Shown here: piece by piece, positions 44,295 through 53,023 of the stretch
How positions within the stretch are numbered: the stretch's first letter is position 1
How the letters are laid out: each line of letters begins with the position of its first letter
Assembly (NCBI GenBank): GCA_937911325.1
Contig: CALDSD010000100.1
Coordinates: 1-64,000, forward strand
From: an uncultured Neomegalonema sp.
GTDB lineage: Bacteria > Pseudomonadota > Alphaproteobacteria > Rhodobacterales > Rhodobacteraceae
Direction: 5' to 3'
Length of the DNA: 64,000 bases
The notes under the pieces: model-generated
Database searches by the model: none
What the model was told of the DNA's origin: nothing
What the model saw: only the letters and a program-made list of their open reading frames with translations
Translations under genes and position numbers: made by a program

Positions 44295-44792
44295 ATGGAG
44301 AAGCTTGACCAACGCATTCAGCTGGTCGCCTCGAAACAGTTCAACGAGCTGGTGGACGGCTGGCGACGCACTCAGGCAGACCTGCCGTCGCGGTCCGAGG
44401 CGATCCGCCGGCTCGTGCATCTCGGGCTAGAGCATGAAGAGGAACATCCGATGCGCATGATCTCCGCCATTATTCGACCTGGCCGTTATGAGCCCGTGCG
44501 CGAAGCGCTGACCGAGCTGGGCGTACATGGCATCACGGTGACGGAGGTGCGCGGCTTCGGTCGACAGCGCGGCAAAACCGAGATCTACCGAGGCGCCGAA
44601 TACGAAGTGAAGGAAACGCCCAAGCTTCGCATCGACGTTGTCGCGCCCTCGACGATGGAGGAGGAGATCGTCTCGACAATCGTCGAACAGGCGCGAACCG
44701 GGAAGGTCGGCGACGGAACCATCTTCGTCTCTCCGATCCGGGGCGTCACGCGCATCCGCACGGGCGAAGCGGATCAGGAAGTGATCGGATAA
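44295..44792 (+). CDS. Ribbon-helix-helix DNA-binding domain fused to a PII signalling domain
   Basis: A single frame of 165 residues. Residues 1-52 look like a ribbon-helix-helix repressor: a strand [17 protein letters not shown], then [17 protein letters not shown], the two-helix DNA-binding pattern. Residues 53-165 are a complete PII (GlnB/GlnK) domain: [36 protein letters not shown] with Y51-equivalent at residue 103, and [19 protein letters not shown] proteins sense 2-oxoglutarate and adenylate. An ATG at 44451 with AAGAGGA upstream could also give a free PII. No amtB, glnA or glnD gene is adjacent. The target is unknown. Confidence 0.85.
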   Translation: MEKLDQRIQLVASKQFNELVDGWRRTQADLPSRSEAIRRLVHLGLEHEEEHPMRMISAIIRPGRYEPVREALTELGVHGITVTEVRGFGRQRGKTEIYRGAEYEVKETPKLRIDVVAPSTMEEEIVSTIVEQARTGKVGDGTIFVSPIRGVTRIRTGEADQEVIG

Positions 44793-44869
44793 GGCCGACC
44801 TGCGCCAACCCGCCGCCCTGGACGGATGGCGGGCTTGCAGCTAGGTGCCGCGGTAGCATAGGAGCCCGC

Positions 44870-46390
44870 ATGCCGTATTCGTCTCTTCGCGATTTTCTCG
44901 ATCGGCTCGAAGCCGATGGTCAACTGGTTCGGATAACCGAGCAAGTGTCGACCGATCGCGAGATCACCGAGCTCCACCGACGCACCCTGCACGCCGGCGG
45001 ACCGGTTTTGTTGTTCGAGATCGTCGTCAAGGAAGACGGTTCGCCAGCCGAGATGCCGGTGCTCGTCAATCTCTTTGGAACGGTCGAACGCGTGGCGCGC
45101 GGCGTGACGCTCGATGGCAAGGAGCGGCGCACGGCGATGGATCTGCGCGAGGTTGGTCAGCTCATGGCCTTCCTGCGCCAACCAGAACCGCCGGATGGAT
45201 TGAAAGAGGCGCTGGGTCTTCTGCCGCTCGCCAAGACGGTCCTTCAGATGCGGCCGAAGTCGGGGACCGGGCTCTTCGGCGGAAAGCCTCCGTGCCAGGA
45301 AGTCGTGCTGAAGGGCGACGAAATCGACCTCGACCGCCTCCCGATACAGACCTGCTGGCCGGGCGAGCCGGCGCCGCTTGTCACGTGGCCGCTGGTCGTC
45401 ACGCGAGGTCCGTCGGGCAAGAAGGAAGACGGCTACAACCTCGGCATCTACCGCATGCAGAAGCTCGGCAAGAACAAACTGATCATGCGCTGGTTGAAAC
45501 ATCGCGGCGGCGCGCAACAGCATCAGCGATGGAAGCGAGAGAAGATCGAGCCTCTGCCCGCGGCCGCCGTACTGGGCGCGGACCCCGGCACGATCCTGGC
45601 CGCGGTGACGCCCGTGCCCGACAACTTTTCCGAGTACCACTTCGCCGGCATTCTGCGCGGCAAGCCGGCCGAGCTGGCGGATTGCGTCACCCAACCGATC
45701 AAGGTGCCCGCACAAGCCGAGATCGTTCTTGAGGGCACGGTCAGCCTCGATGAGTACGCCGACGAGGGTCCCTACGGGGACCATACGGGATACTACAACT
45801 CGGTCGAACCCTTTCCGGTCTTCACCGTGACGGCGATGACGATGCGTGAAAAGCCGATCTATCTGTCGACCTATACCGGGCGCCCCCCCGACGAACCCTC
45901 GGTGCTGGGCGAAGCGCTGAACGAGGTCTTCATCCCACTGTTGCAGCAACAGTTTCCGGAGATCGTCGACTTCTGGCTGCCGCCCGAGGGATGCTCCTAC
46001 AGAATTGCGGTCGTATCGATGAAGAAGGCTTATCCGGGGCACGCCAAGCGGGTGATGATGGGCGCCTGGAGCTATCTTCGGCAGTTCATGTACACCAAAT
46101 GGGTGATCGTTGTGGACGCGGACGTCAACGCCCGCAGCTGGGACGATGTGTGGTGGGCGATCACCACCAAGATGGACCCCGCCCGCGACATCACCCTGAT
46201 CGACAATACGCCGATCGACTACCTCGACTTCGCCTCGCCAGTCAGCGGATTGGGTTCGAAGATCGGCCTCGACGCCACTGACAAGCTACCGGGAGAGACC
46301 GATCGAGAGTGGGGCGAGGTGCTTGATATGGACCATGAGACCAAGGCCCTGGTCGACGGCAAGTGGGACCGGTTGGGCATTCGTCTCTGA
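44870..46390 (+). CDS. ubiD: UbiD family decarboxylase
   Basis: A 506-residue protein of the prenylated-FMN-dependent UbiD family, whose members decarboxylate aromatic or alpha,beta-unsaturated acids. The family features include [15 protein letters not shown] near residue 65, [19 protein letters not shown] near 180, [18 protein letters not shown], and [17 protein letters not shown] near 290, which contains a conserved catalytic glutamate. The cofactor-making ubiX is not in the window. It could be the ubiquinone enzyme or a paralogue; the operon with an acetyltransferase and a regulator suggests a paralogue. The next gene starts 18 bases on. Confidence 0.9.
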   Translation: MPYSSLRDFLDRLEADGQLVRITEQVSTDREITELHRRTLHAGGPVLLFEIVVKEDGSPAEMPVLVNLFGTVERVARGVTLDGKERRTAMDLREVGQLMAFLRQPEPPDGLKEALGLLPLAKTVLQMRPKSGTGLFGGKPPCQEVVLKGDEIDLDRLPIQTCWPGEPAPLVTWPLVVTRGPSGKKEDGYNLGIYRMQKLGKNKLIMRWLKHRGGAQQHQRWKREKIEPLPAAAVLGADPGTILAAVTPVPDNFSEYHFAGILRGKPAELADCVTQPIKVPAQAEIVLEGTVSLDEYADEGPYGDHTGYYNSVEPFPVFTVTAMTMREKPIYLSTYTGRPPDEPSVLGEALNEVFIPLLQQQFPEIVDFWLPPEGCSYRIAVVSMKKAYPGHAKRVMMGAWSYLRQFMYTKWVIVVDADVNARSWDDVWWAITTKMDPARDITLIDNTPIDYLDFASPVSGLGSKIGLDATDKLPGETDREWGEVLDMDHETKALVDGKWDRLGIRL

Positions 46391-46408
46391 GAAGGCAGAC
46401 AAGGGTCC

Positions 46409-47236
46409 ATGTTTTTTGGCAAAGACGATCTGGTCCGCGATCTGGGAACACTGGGCGTGCGTTCTGGGGACGGGGTGTTCGTCCACACGTCGCTCGGCCA
46501 GATCGGTCGCGTGATCGGCGGGCCGCGCGCGCTGATCGAAGCGCTGCTTGACGTCGTTGGGCCGGACGGATTGATCGGCATGCCCGGCTTCAGCACCGAC
46601 GCCTATGATCCGGTGGATCTTATGACGCCGCCGCCGGAGATCGATGAGACGCGCCGCGCCGTGATCCGGGCGCACGTTCTCGGCTTCGATCCACAACGTT
46701 CAGACGTTCGCGACAACGGAACAGTGCCCGAAACCTTCCGAAGCTGGCCGGGCGTCGTGCGCAGCCCGCATCCGACAAGTTCGGTGCTTCTTCTTGGGGC
46801 TGGGGCTGCGGAAATCGCAGGCACCCATGACGCAAGCGGATGGGCCACCGGCCCCGGCACGCCCTGGGATCGTTTGCGCGCGCGTCCGGAGATGAAGATC
46901 CTGCTGATCGGCGTCGGCTGGAACCGTTGCTCCGCGCTGCATGCGGCCGAGAGCATCGCCACCCATCGGCGGCTGAAGATGCGTGTTTTCAAATCGGGCG
47001 CGGGAGATGCGCCCTGGGTGCGCGCGCCCGACGTGGCCGACGATCTCGACCGCTTGTTCCCGCTTGTCGGAGAAGCGTGGGAAAAGGCGAAAGGCGTCCA
47101 GTTCGGGCACATCGGCAATGCCCGATGCCGACTGACCGACTACGCGGCGCTGGTTGATTTCGCGAGCGCTTGGATCGACCGGCGAAACGCGGCCGACGGC
47201 GTGCCCGCATTCGACCCCGACATGATCGAACCGTGA
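46409..47236 (+). CDS. AAC(3) family N-acetyltransferase
   Basis: A 275-residue protein of the AAC(3)/YokD family of coenzyme-A-dependent N-acetyltransferases. The motif VFVHTSLGQIGRVIGGPRAL near residues 25-45 matches the family, with SPHPTSSVLLLGAGA and GWNRCSALHAAESIA later. Resistance to aminoglycosides has been shown for some family members only, so drug resistance cannot be assumed. It follows ubiD by 18 bases and overlaps the regulator gene in a GTGA arrangement, so the three are one operon. Confidence 0.88.
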   Translation: MFFGKDDLVRDLGTLGVRSGDGVFVHTSLGQIGRVIGGPRALIEALLDVVGPDGLIGMPGFSTDAYDPVDLMTPPPEIDETRRAVIRAHVLGFDPQRSDVRDNGTVPETFRSWPGVVRSPHPTSSVLLLGAGAAEIAGTHDASGWATGPGTPWDRLRARPEMKILLIGVGWNRCSALHAAESIATHRRLKMRVFKSGAGDAPWVRAPDVADDLDRLFPLVGEAWEKAKGVQFGHIGNARCRLTDYAALVDFASAWIDRRNAADGVPAFDPDMIEP

Positions 47237-48207
47237 CGCAAACGCACAGCGATAGACCAAGGCGCATCGCTTTTCTGGTGGTTCCCGATTTCTCGATGGT
47301 CGGATTCCTCTGCGCGCTCGCGGTGTTTCGCAATGCGAACCAGTTAGCGGGCGACAACGCCTATGAGCTCTCGGTCGTCTCGATAGACGGCGATCCAGTG
47401 ACCGCCTCGGCGGGCATCACGGTCGCGCCGGATGGCGGGATCCCGCCCGAACTGCCGCCGGACCTGGTTTTCGTCTGCTCGGGCGACAATCCGGCCGAGC
47501 GCTACTCGAAGCAGCTCGGCGGCTGGTTGCGCCGCGTGTCGCGACAGGGCACGGCGCTCGGCGCGATCTCCACCGGGGCGGATCTGTTGGCTCGGGCGGG
47601 ACTGCTGACCCGTCACCGCTGCACGATCTACTGGGAGCAGGCCGCAGCCTTCGCCGAAGCGTTCCCGGAGATCGAGTTGACCGACCACATCTACGAAATC
47701 GATCGCGACCGATTCACCTGTGGAGGGGGCACGTCTGCGATTGATCTGTGTCTTCGGATCGTGGCCCAGGACCTCGGTGAAGAAATCGCCGCCGCAATCT
47801 CCGCGACCTTCGTGCTCGACCGGGTCCGCAACGCCGAAGAGCCGCAGCGCCGCGTTGAGAGCGCGCATCCGAGCTCGGGCGGCGGCATGCCCCGCAAGCT
47901 CGCCACGGCCATCGCCGCCATGGAGGCCAATATCGAGGAACCGCTCCGACTCGCGGCCGTCGCCGAGACGGCAGGGCTTGGGGAGCGGCATCTGACCCGG
48001 CTCATGCGGGAGCATCTCGACGCCTCTCCCAGCGCGTTTTACCTCCGGCTGCGGCTGACCCGCGCGCGCCAACTCTTGTTGCAGACCTCCATGAGCGCGC
48101 AGGAGGTCGCAATCGCCTGTGGTTTCCGTTCCGCCGCGCATTTCTCGTCCGCGTATCATCGCCAGTTCGGCCTCGCGCCGAGGCAGGAGCGTCTGCGCCA
48201 ATCGTGA
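47233..48207 (+). CDS. GlxA family transcriptional regulator (AraC type)
   Basis: A 324-residue regulator with an N-terminal DJ-1/PfpI-like domain (about 10-190) and a C-terminal AraC helix-turn-helix (about 220-320). The first contains VVPDFSMVGFLCALAVFR and DPVTASAGITVAP; the second has MEANIEEPLRLAAVAETAGLGERHLTRLMREHL and SAQEVAIACGFRSAAHFSSAYHRQFG. Related regulators control arginine, choline, carnitine or sarcosine use. The GTG start overlaps the previous stop. Direct repeats lie 18 bases past its end, before the dioxygenase gene. Confidence 0.9.
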   Translation: MTQTHSDRPRRIAFLVVPDFSMVGFLCALAVFRNANQLAGDNAYELSVVSIDGDPVTASAGITVAPDGGIPPELPPDLVFVCSGDNPAERYSKQLGGWLRRVSRQGTALGAISTGADLLARAGLLTRHRCTIYWEQAAAFAEAFPEIELTDHIYEIDRDRFTCGGGTSAIDLCLRIVAQDLGEEIAAAISATFVLDRVRNAEEPQRRVESAHPSSGGGMPRKLATAIAAMEANIEEPLRLAAVAETAGLGERHLTRLMREHLDASPSAFYLRLRLTRARQLLLQTSMSAQEVAIACGFRSAAHFSSAYHRQFGLAPRQERLRQS

Positions 48208-48224
48208 TGGTGAATGTCTGAAAT

Positions 48225-48253
48225 ACGAAAGTCATAGCCGGCAGACGAAAGAC
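48225..48253 (+). promoter_or_regulatory. Direct repeats between glxA-type regulator and dioxygenase
   Basis: ACGAAAGTC (48225-48233) and ACGAAAGAC (48245-48253) lie 20 bases apart, in the same orientation, 71 bases or more upstream of the dioxygenase start. AraC-family regulators usually bind direct repeats about two helical turns apart, so this is a candidate site for the adjacent regulator. Confidence 0.4.
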
Positions 48254-48323
48254 TTGGCCCCGCCTTCCGATCAGCATCCCTCAAACATAAGACGCATTCG
48301 AAGACGCCAGGGAGGATCGGCCG

Positions 48324-49175
48324 ATGACGCTCAGCACCGAGCAGCGGCGTTTCTACGACGAGAACGGCTATCTCGTGATCGAGAAACTGATTGATGCGGC
48401 GACGCTGACGCGCCTGCGCGATGTGATCGCCGAGTTCAAGGAGCGCTCCAAACAGATCGCCGCGAGCGACGAGATCTACGACCTGGGTCCGGATCACTCG
48501 GCCAGCACGCCGAAGCTGCGTCGGTTGAAAGACCCCGTAAGACGACACGATGCTTTCGATGCGCTGATGCGCTCGGAGACCATCCTCGACGTGGTGGCGC
48601 CGCTGCTGGGCGGCTCCGTTCGTTTTGACCACAGCAAACTGAACTTCAAACCAGCCGGCGGCTCGGCGAAGATCGAATGGCATCAGGACTGGGCCTTCTA
48701 TCCGCACACAAATGACGATCTGTTAGCGGTTGGCGTGATGGTCGAGGACTGCACGCCGGAGAACGGCCCGCTGATGGTGATCCCCGGCTCTCACAAGGGA
48801 ACGCTCTACGACCATCACCTCAACGGCGTCTTTGCTGGAGGCATTCGTCCGGGCGCTCTGGGCTCTGAACTCGACCGCGCCGTCGCTCTGACCGCCCCGG
48901 CCGGCTCGATCTCGATCCACCACGTCCGGACGCTGCACGCCTCAAGCGACAATCGCTCCGAGCGTGAACGTCCGCTGCTTCTGTACTCCTACGCGGCCGT
49001 CGACGCGTTTCCGGTGTTCGAACGTTATGACCTGGCTGAATATGACAGCCGGATCGTCAGGGGATCGCCGACCCTGTCGCCGAGGGTCGAACCCGTCCCG
49101 ATGAGGCTGCCGGAACCTCGGCCACAGGCCGCGGACTCGATCTTCGACAATCAAGCGGCGCTGCTGGCCTCGTGA
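48324..49175 (+). CDS. Phytanoyl-CoA dioxygenase family protein
   Basis: A 283-residue Fe(II)/2-oxoglutarate-dependent dioxygenase. The iron triad is H120, D122 (in WHQDWAFYP) and H205 (in HHVRTLHASSDNRS), the last with an Arg that binds 2-oxoglutarate. ENGPLMVIPGSHKG, the family turn, is present. Family members hydroxylate diverse small molecules, including phytanoyl-CoA, ectoine and mycosporines, so the substrate is not predictable. It stands downstream of the GlxA-type regulator gene and possible operator. Confidence 0.85.
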   Translation: MTLSTEQRRFYDENGYLVIEKLIDAATLTRLRDVIAEFKERSKQIAASDEIYDLGPDHSASTPKLRRLKDPVRRHDAFDALMRSETILDVVAPLLGGSVRFDHSKLNFKPAGGSAKIEWHQDWAFYPHTNDDLLAVGVMVEDCTPENGPLMVIPGSHKGTLYDHHLNGVFAGGIRPGALGSELDRAVALTAPAGSISIHHVRTLHASSDNRSERERPLLLYSYAAVDAFPVFERYDLAEYDSRIVRGSPTLSPRVEPVPMRLPEPRPQAADSIFDNQAALLAS

Positions 49176-49255
49176 AGCGCGCCGGATCGCAGAAGTAACG
49201 GCTTTCCCGTCAGGGCGCTTCGCGGTATGCCATGAGCGCGCTGACGGAGCCTCCC

Positions 49256-49663
49256 ATGCCTTTGCCGATCACCGGAATCTTCGCCGGGCTGAACACAATC
49301 CTGCTGCTCTATCTGTCGATCCAGGTCATCAGCTATCGTCGGACAAAGCAGATTGCGTTCGGCGACAAAGACGATGTCGGACTGATCCGGCGCATGCGCG
49401 CGCAAGCGAACGCCGCCGAGTACATGCCGATTTCGCTGATCCTCTTGGGGCTGACCGAGGGGATGAGTGCGCCGGGCTGGGCGGTTGGTTTGTTGGGCGC
49501 GGCCTTGCTGTGCGGACGCGTGATGCACGGCCTCACCTTCGCCTCGAAAGACACTAAGGTGCATTTTCGCTACCGCGTCGTGGGGATGCACCTGACCCTC
49601 TGGCCTTTACTGGCTGCAGCGGCCGGACTGATCGGAAACGGCTTGCTACAACTCACATACTAG
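49256..49663 (+). CDS. MAPEG family membrane protein
   Basis: A 135-residue membrane protein of the MAPEG family (membrane-associated proteins in eicosanoid and glutathione metabolism). Four hydrophobic helices are visible. The helix 2 region contains the conserved LIRRMRAQANAAEYMPISLILLGL, with the Arg-Ala-Asn-Glu set typical of the family; HFRYRVVGMHLT also matches. An ATG 24 bases earlier is also in frame but lacks a ribosome site, whereas GGAG precedes this one. Bacterial members are often glutathione transferases. Confidence 0.88.
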   Translation: MPLPITGIFAGLNTILLLYLSIQVISYRRTKQIAFGDKDDVGLIRRMRAQANAAEYMPISLILLGLTEGMSAPGWAVGLLGAALLCGRVMHGLTFASKDTKVHFRYRVVGMHLTLWPLLAAAAGLIGNGLLQLTY

Positions 49664-49681
49664 ATCCACTGGAGCCGCTTG

Positions 49682-51025
49682 ATGCTGGACCAATCTCTTT
49701 CTCTCGACACGATCGCCGAGCAGCTGCTCGATGCTGCGAAAACTGCGGGCGCAGAGGCGGCGGACGTGGTCGTGGGCGAAAGCGAGTCTCTGAGCGTGAC
49801 GGCCCGGGACGGCAAGCTGGAAGAGGCCGAGCGGCAGGAAAGCCTGGACTTTGGGCTCCGCGTCTTCGTCGGACAGCGGCAGGCTTCGGTCAGCGCGTCA
49901 GACCCCGCGGCGCTGGGCGAGCTGGCTGAGCGCGCGGTTGCGATGGCGCAGGAGGCCCCCGAGGATCCGGAGGCCGGACTGGCGGATCCCGGACAACTCG
50001 CGACCGACGTCCCCGAGCTCGCCCTTCTGGACCCGGCCGAACCGCCGGCGCCCGAGCAACTTCTTGAGATCGCCTTTGCGCTTGAAGCGGGCGTCCGAGC
50101 AGTCGACGGTGTTGCGCGCGCGGAAGGCCCATCCGCCGGATGGCGCCGCGGGCGAACGGTTCTGGCGGCGACCAACGGGTTTCACCGCGGATACGAGGCG
50201 GGCTCGCACTCGATCGGCGTGACCGCGTTGGCCGGCGAAGGCCTGGAAATGGAGCGCGACTACAGCTTTAGCGCCGCGCGCTGGCGGGAAGACCTGAAGT
50301 CGATCGACGAGGTGGCCAAAGAAGCCGGCGAGCGCGCCGTCCGACGGCTCAACCCGCGCAAGCCCAAGACCGGCGCTTGTCCCGTGATCTTCGAGCCCCG
50401 CATGGCGGCCGGGTTGATCGGGTCCCTGATCGCGGGCGCCAATGGCGCCTCCGTGGCGCGCGGCTCGAGCTTCCTGAAGGACAAAATGGGCGAACGCATC
50501 TTGCCGGCGGGCCTTCACATCATCGACAACCCTTTGAAGCCGCGCGGGCTCGCTTCGCGCGCCTTCGACGGAGAAGGTCTGCCAGTGTCCCGCAAGTCGG
50601 TGTTTGAAGATGGCGTCCTCTCGACGTGGCTGCTTGATCTTGCTTCGGCCCGAAAGCTCGGCCTGGTCTCAAACGGCTGCGCGTCTCGCGGCGTCTCGGG
50701 CGCACCGTCGCCCGGATCGAGCAACGTCTGGCTAGCCGCCGGCGAGACGACGCCCGAAGCGCTGCTTGCCGACATGGGAACGGGTCTGCTGATTACTGAG
50801 ATGATGGGACGCGGGCTGAACCCGGTCACCGGCGATTACAGCCGCGGGGCCACCGGGTTCTGGGTGGAGAACGGCGAGATCGCGTATCCGGTGGCCGAAA
50901 TCACCGTCGCCGGCGACTTTCTCGAAATGGTCGCCAGCATGATCCCGGCCAACGATCTCGAGACCGACAGGCGGATCGCTGCGCCCAGCCTTTTGATCGA
51001 GGGTTTGACGGTTGCCGCCGAGTGA
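49682..51025 (+). CDS. pmbA: TldD/PmbA family metallopeptidase
   Basis: A 447-residue protein of the TldD/PmbA family, whose two subunits form a zinc protease that processes peptide antibiotics such as microcin B17 and other ribosomal products. The family signatures are ESESLSVTARDGKLEEAERQESLDFGLRVFV at the N-terminus and ASSFLKDKMGERI-like and ATGFWVENGEIAYPV segments further on. GGAG lies seven bases before the ATG. No TldD partner gene is visible. It starts the run that leads into cysQ and the lipid A genes and overlaps cysQ by 14 bases. Confidence 0.88.
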   Translation: MLDQSLSLDTIAEQLLDAAKTAGAEAADVVVGESESLSVTARDGKLEEAERQESLDFGLRVFVGQRQASVSASDPAALGELAERAVAMAQEAPEDPEAGLADPGQLATDVPELALLDPAEPPAPEQLLEIAFALEAGVRAVDGVARAEGPSAGWRRGRTVLAATNGFHRGYEAGSHSIGVTALAGEGLEMERDYSFSAARWREDLKSIDEVAKEAGERAVRRLNPRKPKTGACPVIFEPRMAAGLIGSLIAGANGASVARGSSFLKDKMGERILPAGLHIIDNPLKPRGLASRAFDGEGLPVSRKSVFEDGVLSTWLLDLASARKLGLVSNGCASRGVSGAPSPGSSNVWLAAGETTPEALLADMGTGLLITEMMGRGLNPVTGDYSRGATGFWVENGEIAYPVAEITVAGDFLEMVASMIPANDLETDRRIAAPSLLIEGLTVAAE

Positions 51026-51836
51026 GGACGATAAACCCAGTTACCAGACCGAACAGGCGCTGTTGATCGAGGCGGTCCGCGACGCCGCGCCGATCGCTCT
51101 GTCGAAGTTTCGACTGGGTCAAACCGCCTCGGCGGAGAGTTGGTCGAAGTCCCACGACAACAGCATCGTCACGGAAACAGATCTCGCCGTAAACGCCGCG
51201 CTGCGCGACGTCTTGCTGGGCGCGCGGCCCGACTATGGGTGGCTGTCCGAGGAGGACGCTGATTCTCCTCAGCGTCGGGAACAAGACCGCGTCTTCATCG
51301 TCGACCCAATCGACGGCACACGCTCTTTCGCGGAGGGAAAACCAGAGTTTTGCTTCTCGGTCGCGCTCGTCGAAGCGGGGCGCCCCATCGCCGCGGTGAT
51401 CTTCGCCCCAGCGCTCAACGCCCTTTTCGCGGCGACTGACGGCGGCGGAGCGACGCTCAATCGCGAGCCCATTCAGGTGTCGTCGCGGGAACGGTTGGAC
51501 GGTTCCACCGCGCTTGGGACCAAGCGATCCTTCCATCCCGACCGATGGCCCGGCGGCGCGCCCGAGGTGGCGCGCAGCTACATTCATCCCATCGCCTACA
51601 GACTGTGCATGATCGCGGAAGGGCGATGGGACCTCGCATTGACGCTCAACCCGACGAATGAATGGGACGTGGCCGCCGGCGACTTGCTCATCCGCGAGGC
51701 GGGCGGCGCGGTCTCCGACAGCGCGGGCGCCCAAATCGTCTATAACAAGCTCAAGCCGGGCGTCGGCAGCCTGATCGCCGCGCCAACTGCGATTCATGCG
51801 GAAGTGATCACAAGACTGCGCCCGACTTCAGCTTGA
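51012..51836 (+). CDS. cysQ: 3'(2'),5'-bisphosphate nucleotidase CysQ-like
   Basis: A 274-residue Mg-dependent phosphatase of the inositol monophosphatase superfamily, likely to hydrolyse PAP to AMP in sulfate assimilation. The two signatures are VDPIDGTRSFAEGKPEF and EWDVAAGDLLIREAGG. GWLSEEDADS supplies the acidic ligands. The start shown is TTG, overlapping the pmbA stop region. In related genomes this gene is found in the same place before DUF4170 and the lipid A acyltransferase. Confidence 0.85.
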   Translation: MPPSEDDKPSYQTEQALLIEAVRDAAPIALSKFRLGQTASAESWSKSHDNSIVTETDLAVNAALRDVLLGARPDYGWLSEEDADSPQRREQDRVFIVDPIDGTRSFAEGKPEFCFSVALVEAGRPIAAVIFAPALNALFAATDGGGATLNREPIQVSSRERLDGSTALGTKRSFHPDRWPGGAPEVARSYIHPIAYRLCMIAEGRWDLALTLNPTNEWDVAAGDLLIREAGGAVSDSAGAQIVYNKLKPGVGSLIAAPTAIHAEVITRLRPTSA

Positions 51837-51929
51837 AACCGGGCTTCCGCCGGCACTTCAGCTCGGGTAGGGTCCGCGCGAATAGTTGTGGGGCGTCAAT
51901 CGCCTCGCCTGTTTTCTGGGGAGCGTTCT

Positions 51930-52169
51930 ATGGCGAAGCGCCTACATCTTGTCTTTGGCGGCGAACTCGTCGATCCGCAACGCGACGAGTTTCGGGACCA
52001 TACGCAGATCGAGGTGGTGGGCTTCTTTCCCGATTACGCCAGCGCCTACAATGCTTGGAAAGACGCCGCCCAGCGCACTGTGGACAATGCGCATATGCGA
52101 TTCTACATCGCGCACCTGCATCGTCTGCGGGATGAAGAGCAAGAAAACAGCCCGACCGTCGAGCCTTAG
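51930..52169 (+). CDS. DUF4170 protein
   Basis: A 79-residue cytosolic protein with the DUF4170 pattern: LHLVFGGELVDPQRDEF, then a helix pair and DNAHMRFYIAHLHRL. Its function is unknown, but the gene is found beside cysQ and the lysophospholipid acyltransferase gene in many alphaproteobacteria. GGGGAG lies about seven bases before the ATG. An in-frame upstream extension from 51888 is rejected because the family starts here. Confidence 0.88.
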   Translation: MAKRLHLVFGGELVDPQRDEFRDHTQIEVVGFFPDYASAYNAWKDAAQRTVDNAHMRFYIAHLHRLRDEEQENSPTVEP

Positions 52170-52240
52170 CGCCCTCGCGGCGGCGGCGACGATCTTTACG
52201 CCGAACCCTAACCCGTTCTTGTCTCACGAACCTCTTATCA

Positions 52241-53023
52241 ATGACCCACTCCAACCCCTCTGACGAACGCGCGCGCAAGACGCTCAAGAGCGCGCGCTCC
52301 AGCGCGTTTCTGCGTTGGGTAATTGGGGTCGTCGGCGCCGGTTTTCTGTATCTCCAGTTCTACACGACGCGGTGGCGGTGGGTCGGTCGCCACCATCTCG
52401 ACGCGATGTTCGCATCCGGCGGTTTCCTCGCCAGCGTTTGGCACTCACGGCTGATCCCGATCGCGATGTTGCGGCCCCGCGGACGCCGAGCCTTGGCCCT
52501 GGTCTCGAACAACCGAGACGGCGACCTGATCGCGCGGGTGGTCGCCAACACCGGCGGCGAAGTGGTGCGCGGATCGAGCCGCGACCCCAAGAAAGCCGAT
52601 AAGGAAAAGAAAGGGTCGGAAGCGCTGCGAACGATGGTTCAGGCCGTCGCGGAGGAGGTCATCGTCGTCGTGACCCCGGACGGCCCGCGCGGACCGCGCC
52701 AGCGGATAAAGCCAGGCGTCGTTCTCGCCGCCGCGGCTGCGGGATGCCCCGTCCTGCCTGTCGCCTACTCGGTGCGCTGGGGATTTACGCTCAAGAGCTG
52801 GGACCGCTTTCTCGTTCCGTTGCCGTTCAACAGCGGCGTGTTTGTGTTCGAGGCGCCCATCCCGCCTGCGGACCCAGACGACCCCGCCAGCATACAGGAG
52901 CGGATCGAGCAGCTTGAGGCCGCGATGGCGCGGGCGACGGCCGAGGCCGATCGGATAACCGGTCGGTCAACCCCTGAGCCGGGTCCGCCGATCGAGACAG
53001 TTTTGTCAGAGGCGCAAGCGTGA
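52241..53023 (+). CDS. Lysophospholipid acyltransferase family protein (DUF374)
   Basis: A 260-residue protein of the LPLAT superfamily, DUF374 type, often next to waaA and lpxK. An N-terminal membrane anchor covers about 23-42. The catalytic His appears in SVWHSRLIPIAM near residue 67, and the second conserved block is VVTPDGPRGPRQRIKPGVVLAAAAAGC. Members are thought to acylate lipid A or related lipids late in assembly. The stop overlaps waaA in a GTGA arrangement. Confidence 0.88.
   Translation: MTHSNPSDERARKTLKSARSSAFLRWVIGVVGAGFLYLQFYTTRWRWVGRHHLDAMFASGGFLASVWHSRLIPIAMLRPRGRRALALVSNNRDGDLIARVVANTGGEVVRGSSRDPKKADKEKKGSEALRTMVQAVAEEVIVVVTPDGPRGPRQRIKPGVVLAAAAAGCPVLPVAYSVRWGFTLKSWDRFLVPLPFNSGVFVFEAPIPPADPDDPASIQERIEQLEAAMARATAEADRITGRSTPEPGPPIETVLSEAQA

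Noticed and set aside
46409-47236. Aminoglycoside resistance gene
   Set aside because: The AAC(3) fold is clear, but many family members do not confer resistance, and the operon context (ubiD and a regulator) argues for a metabolic role.
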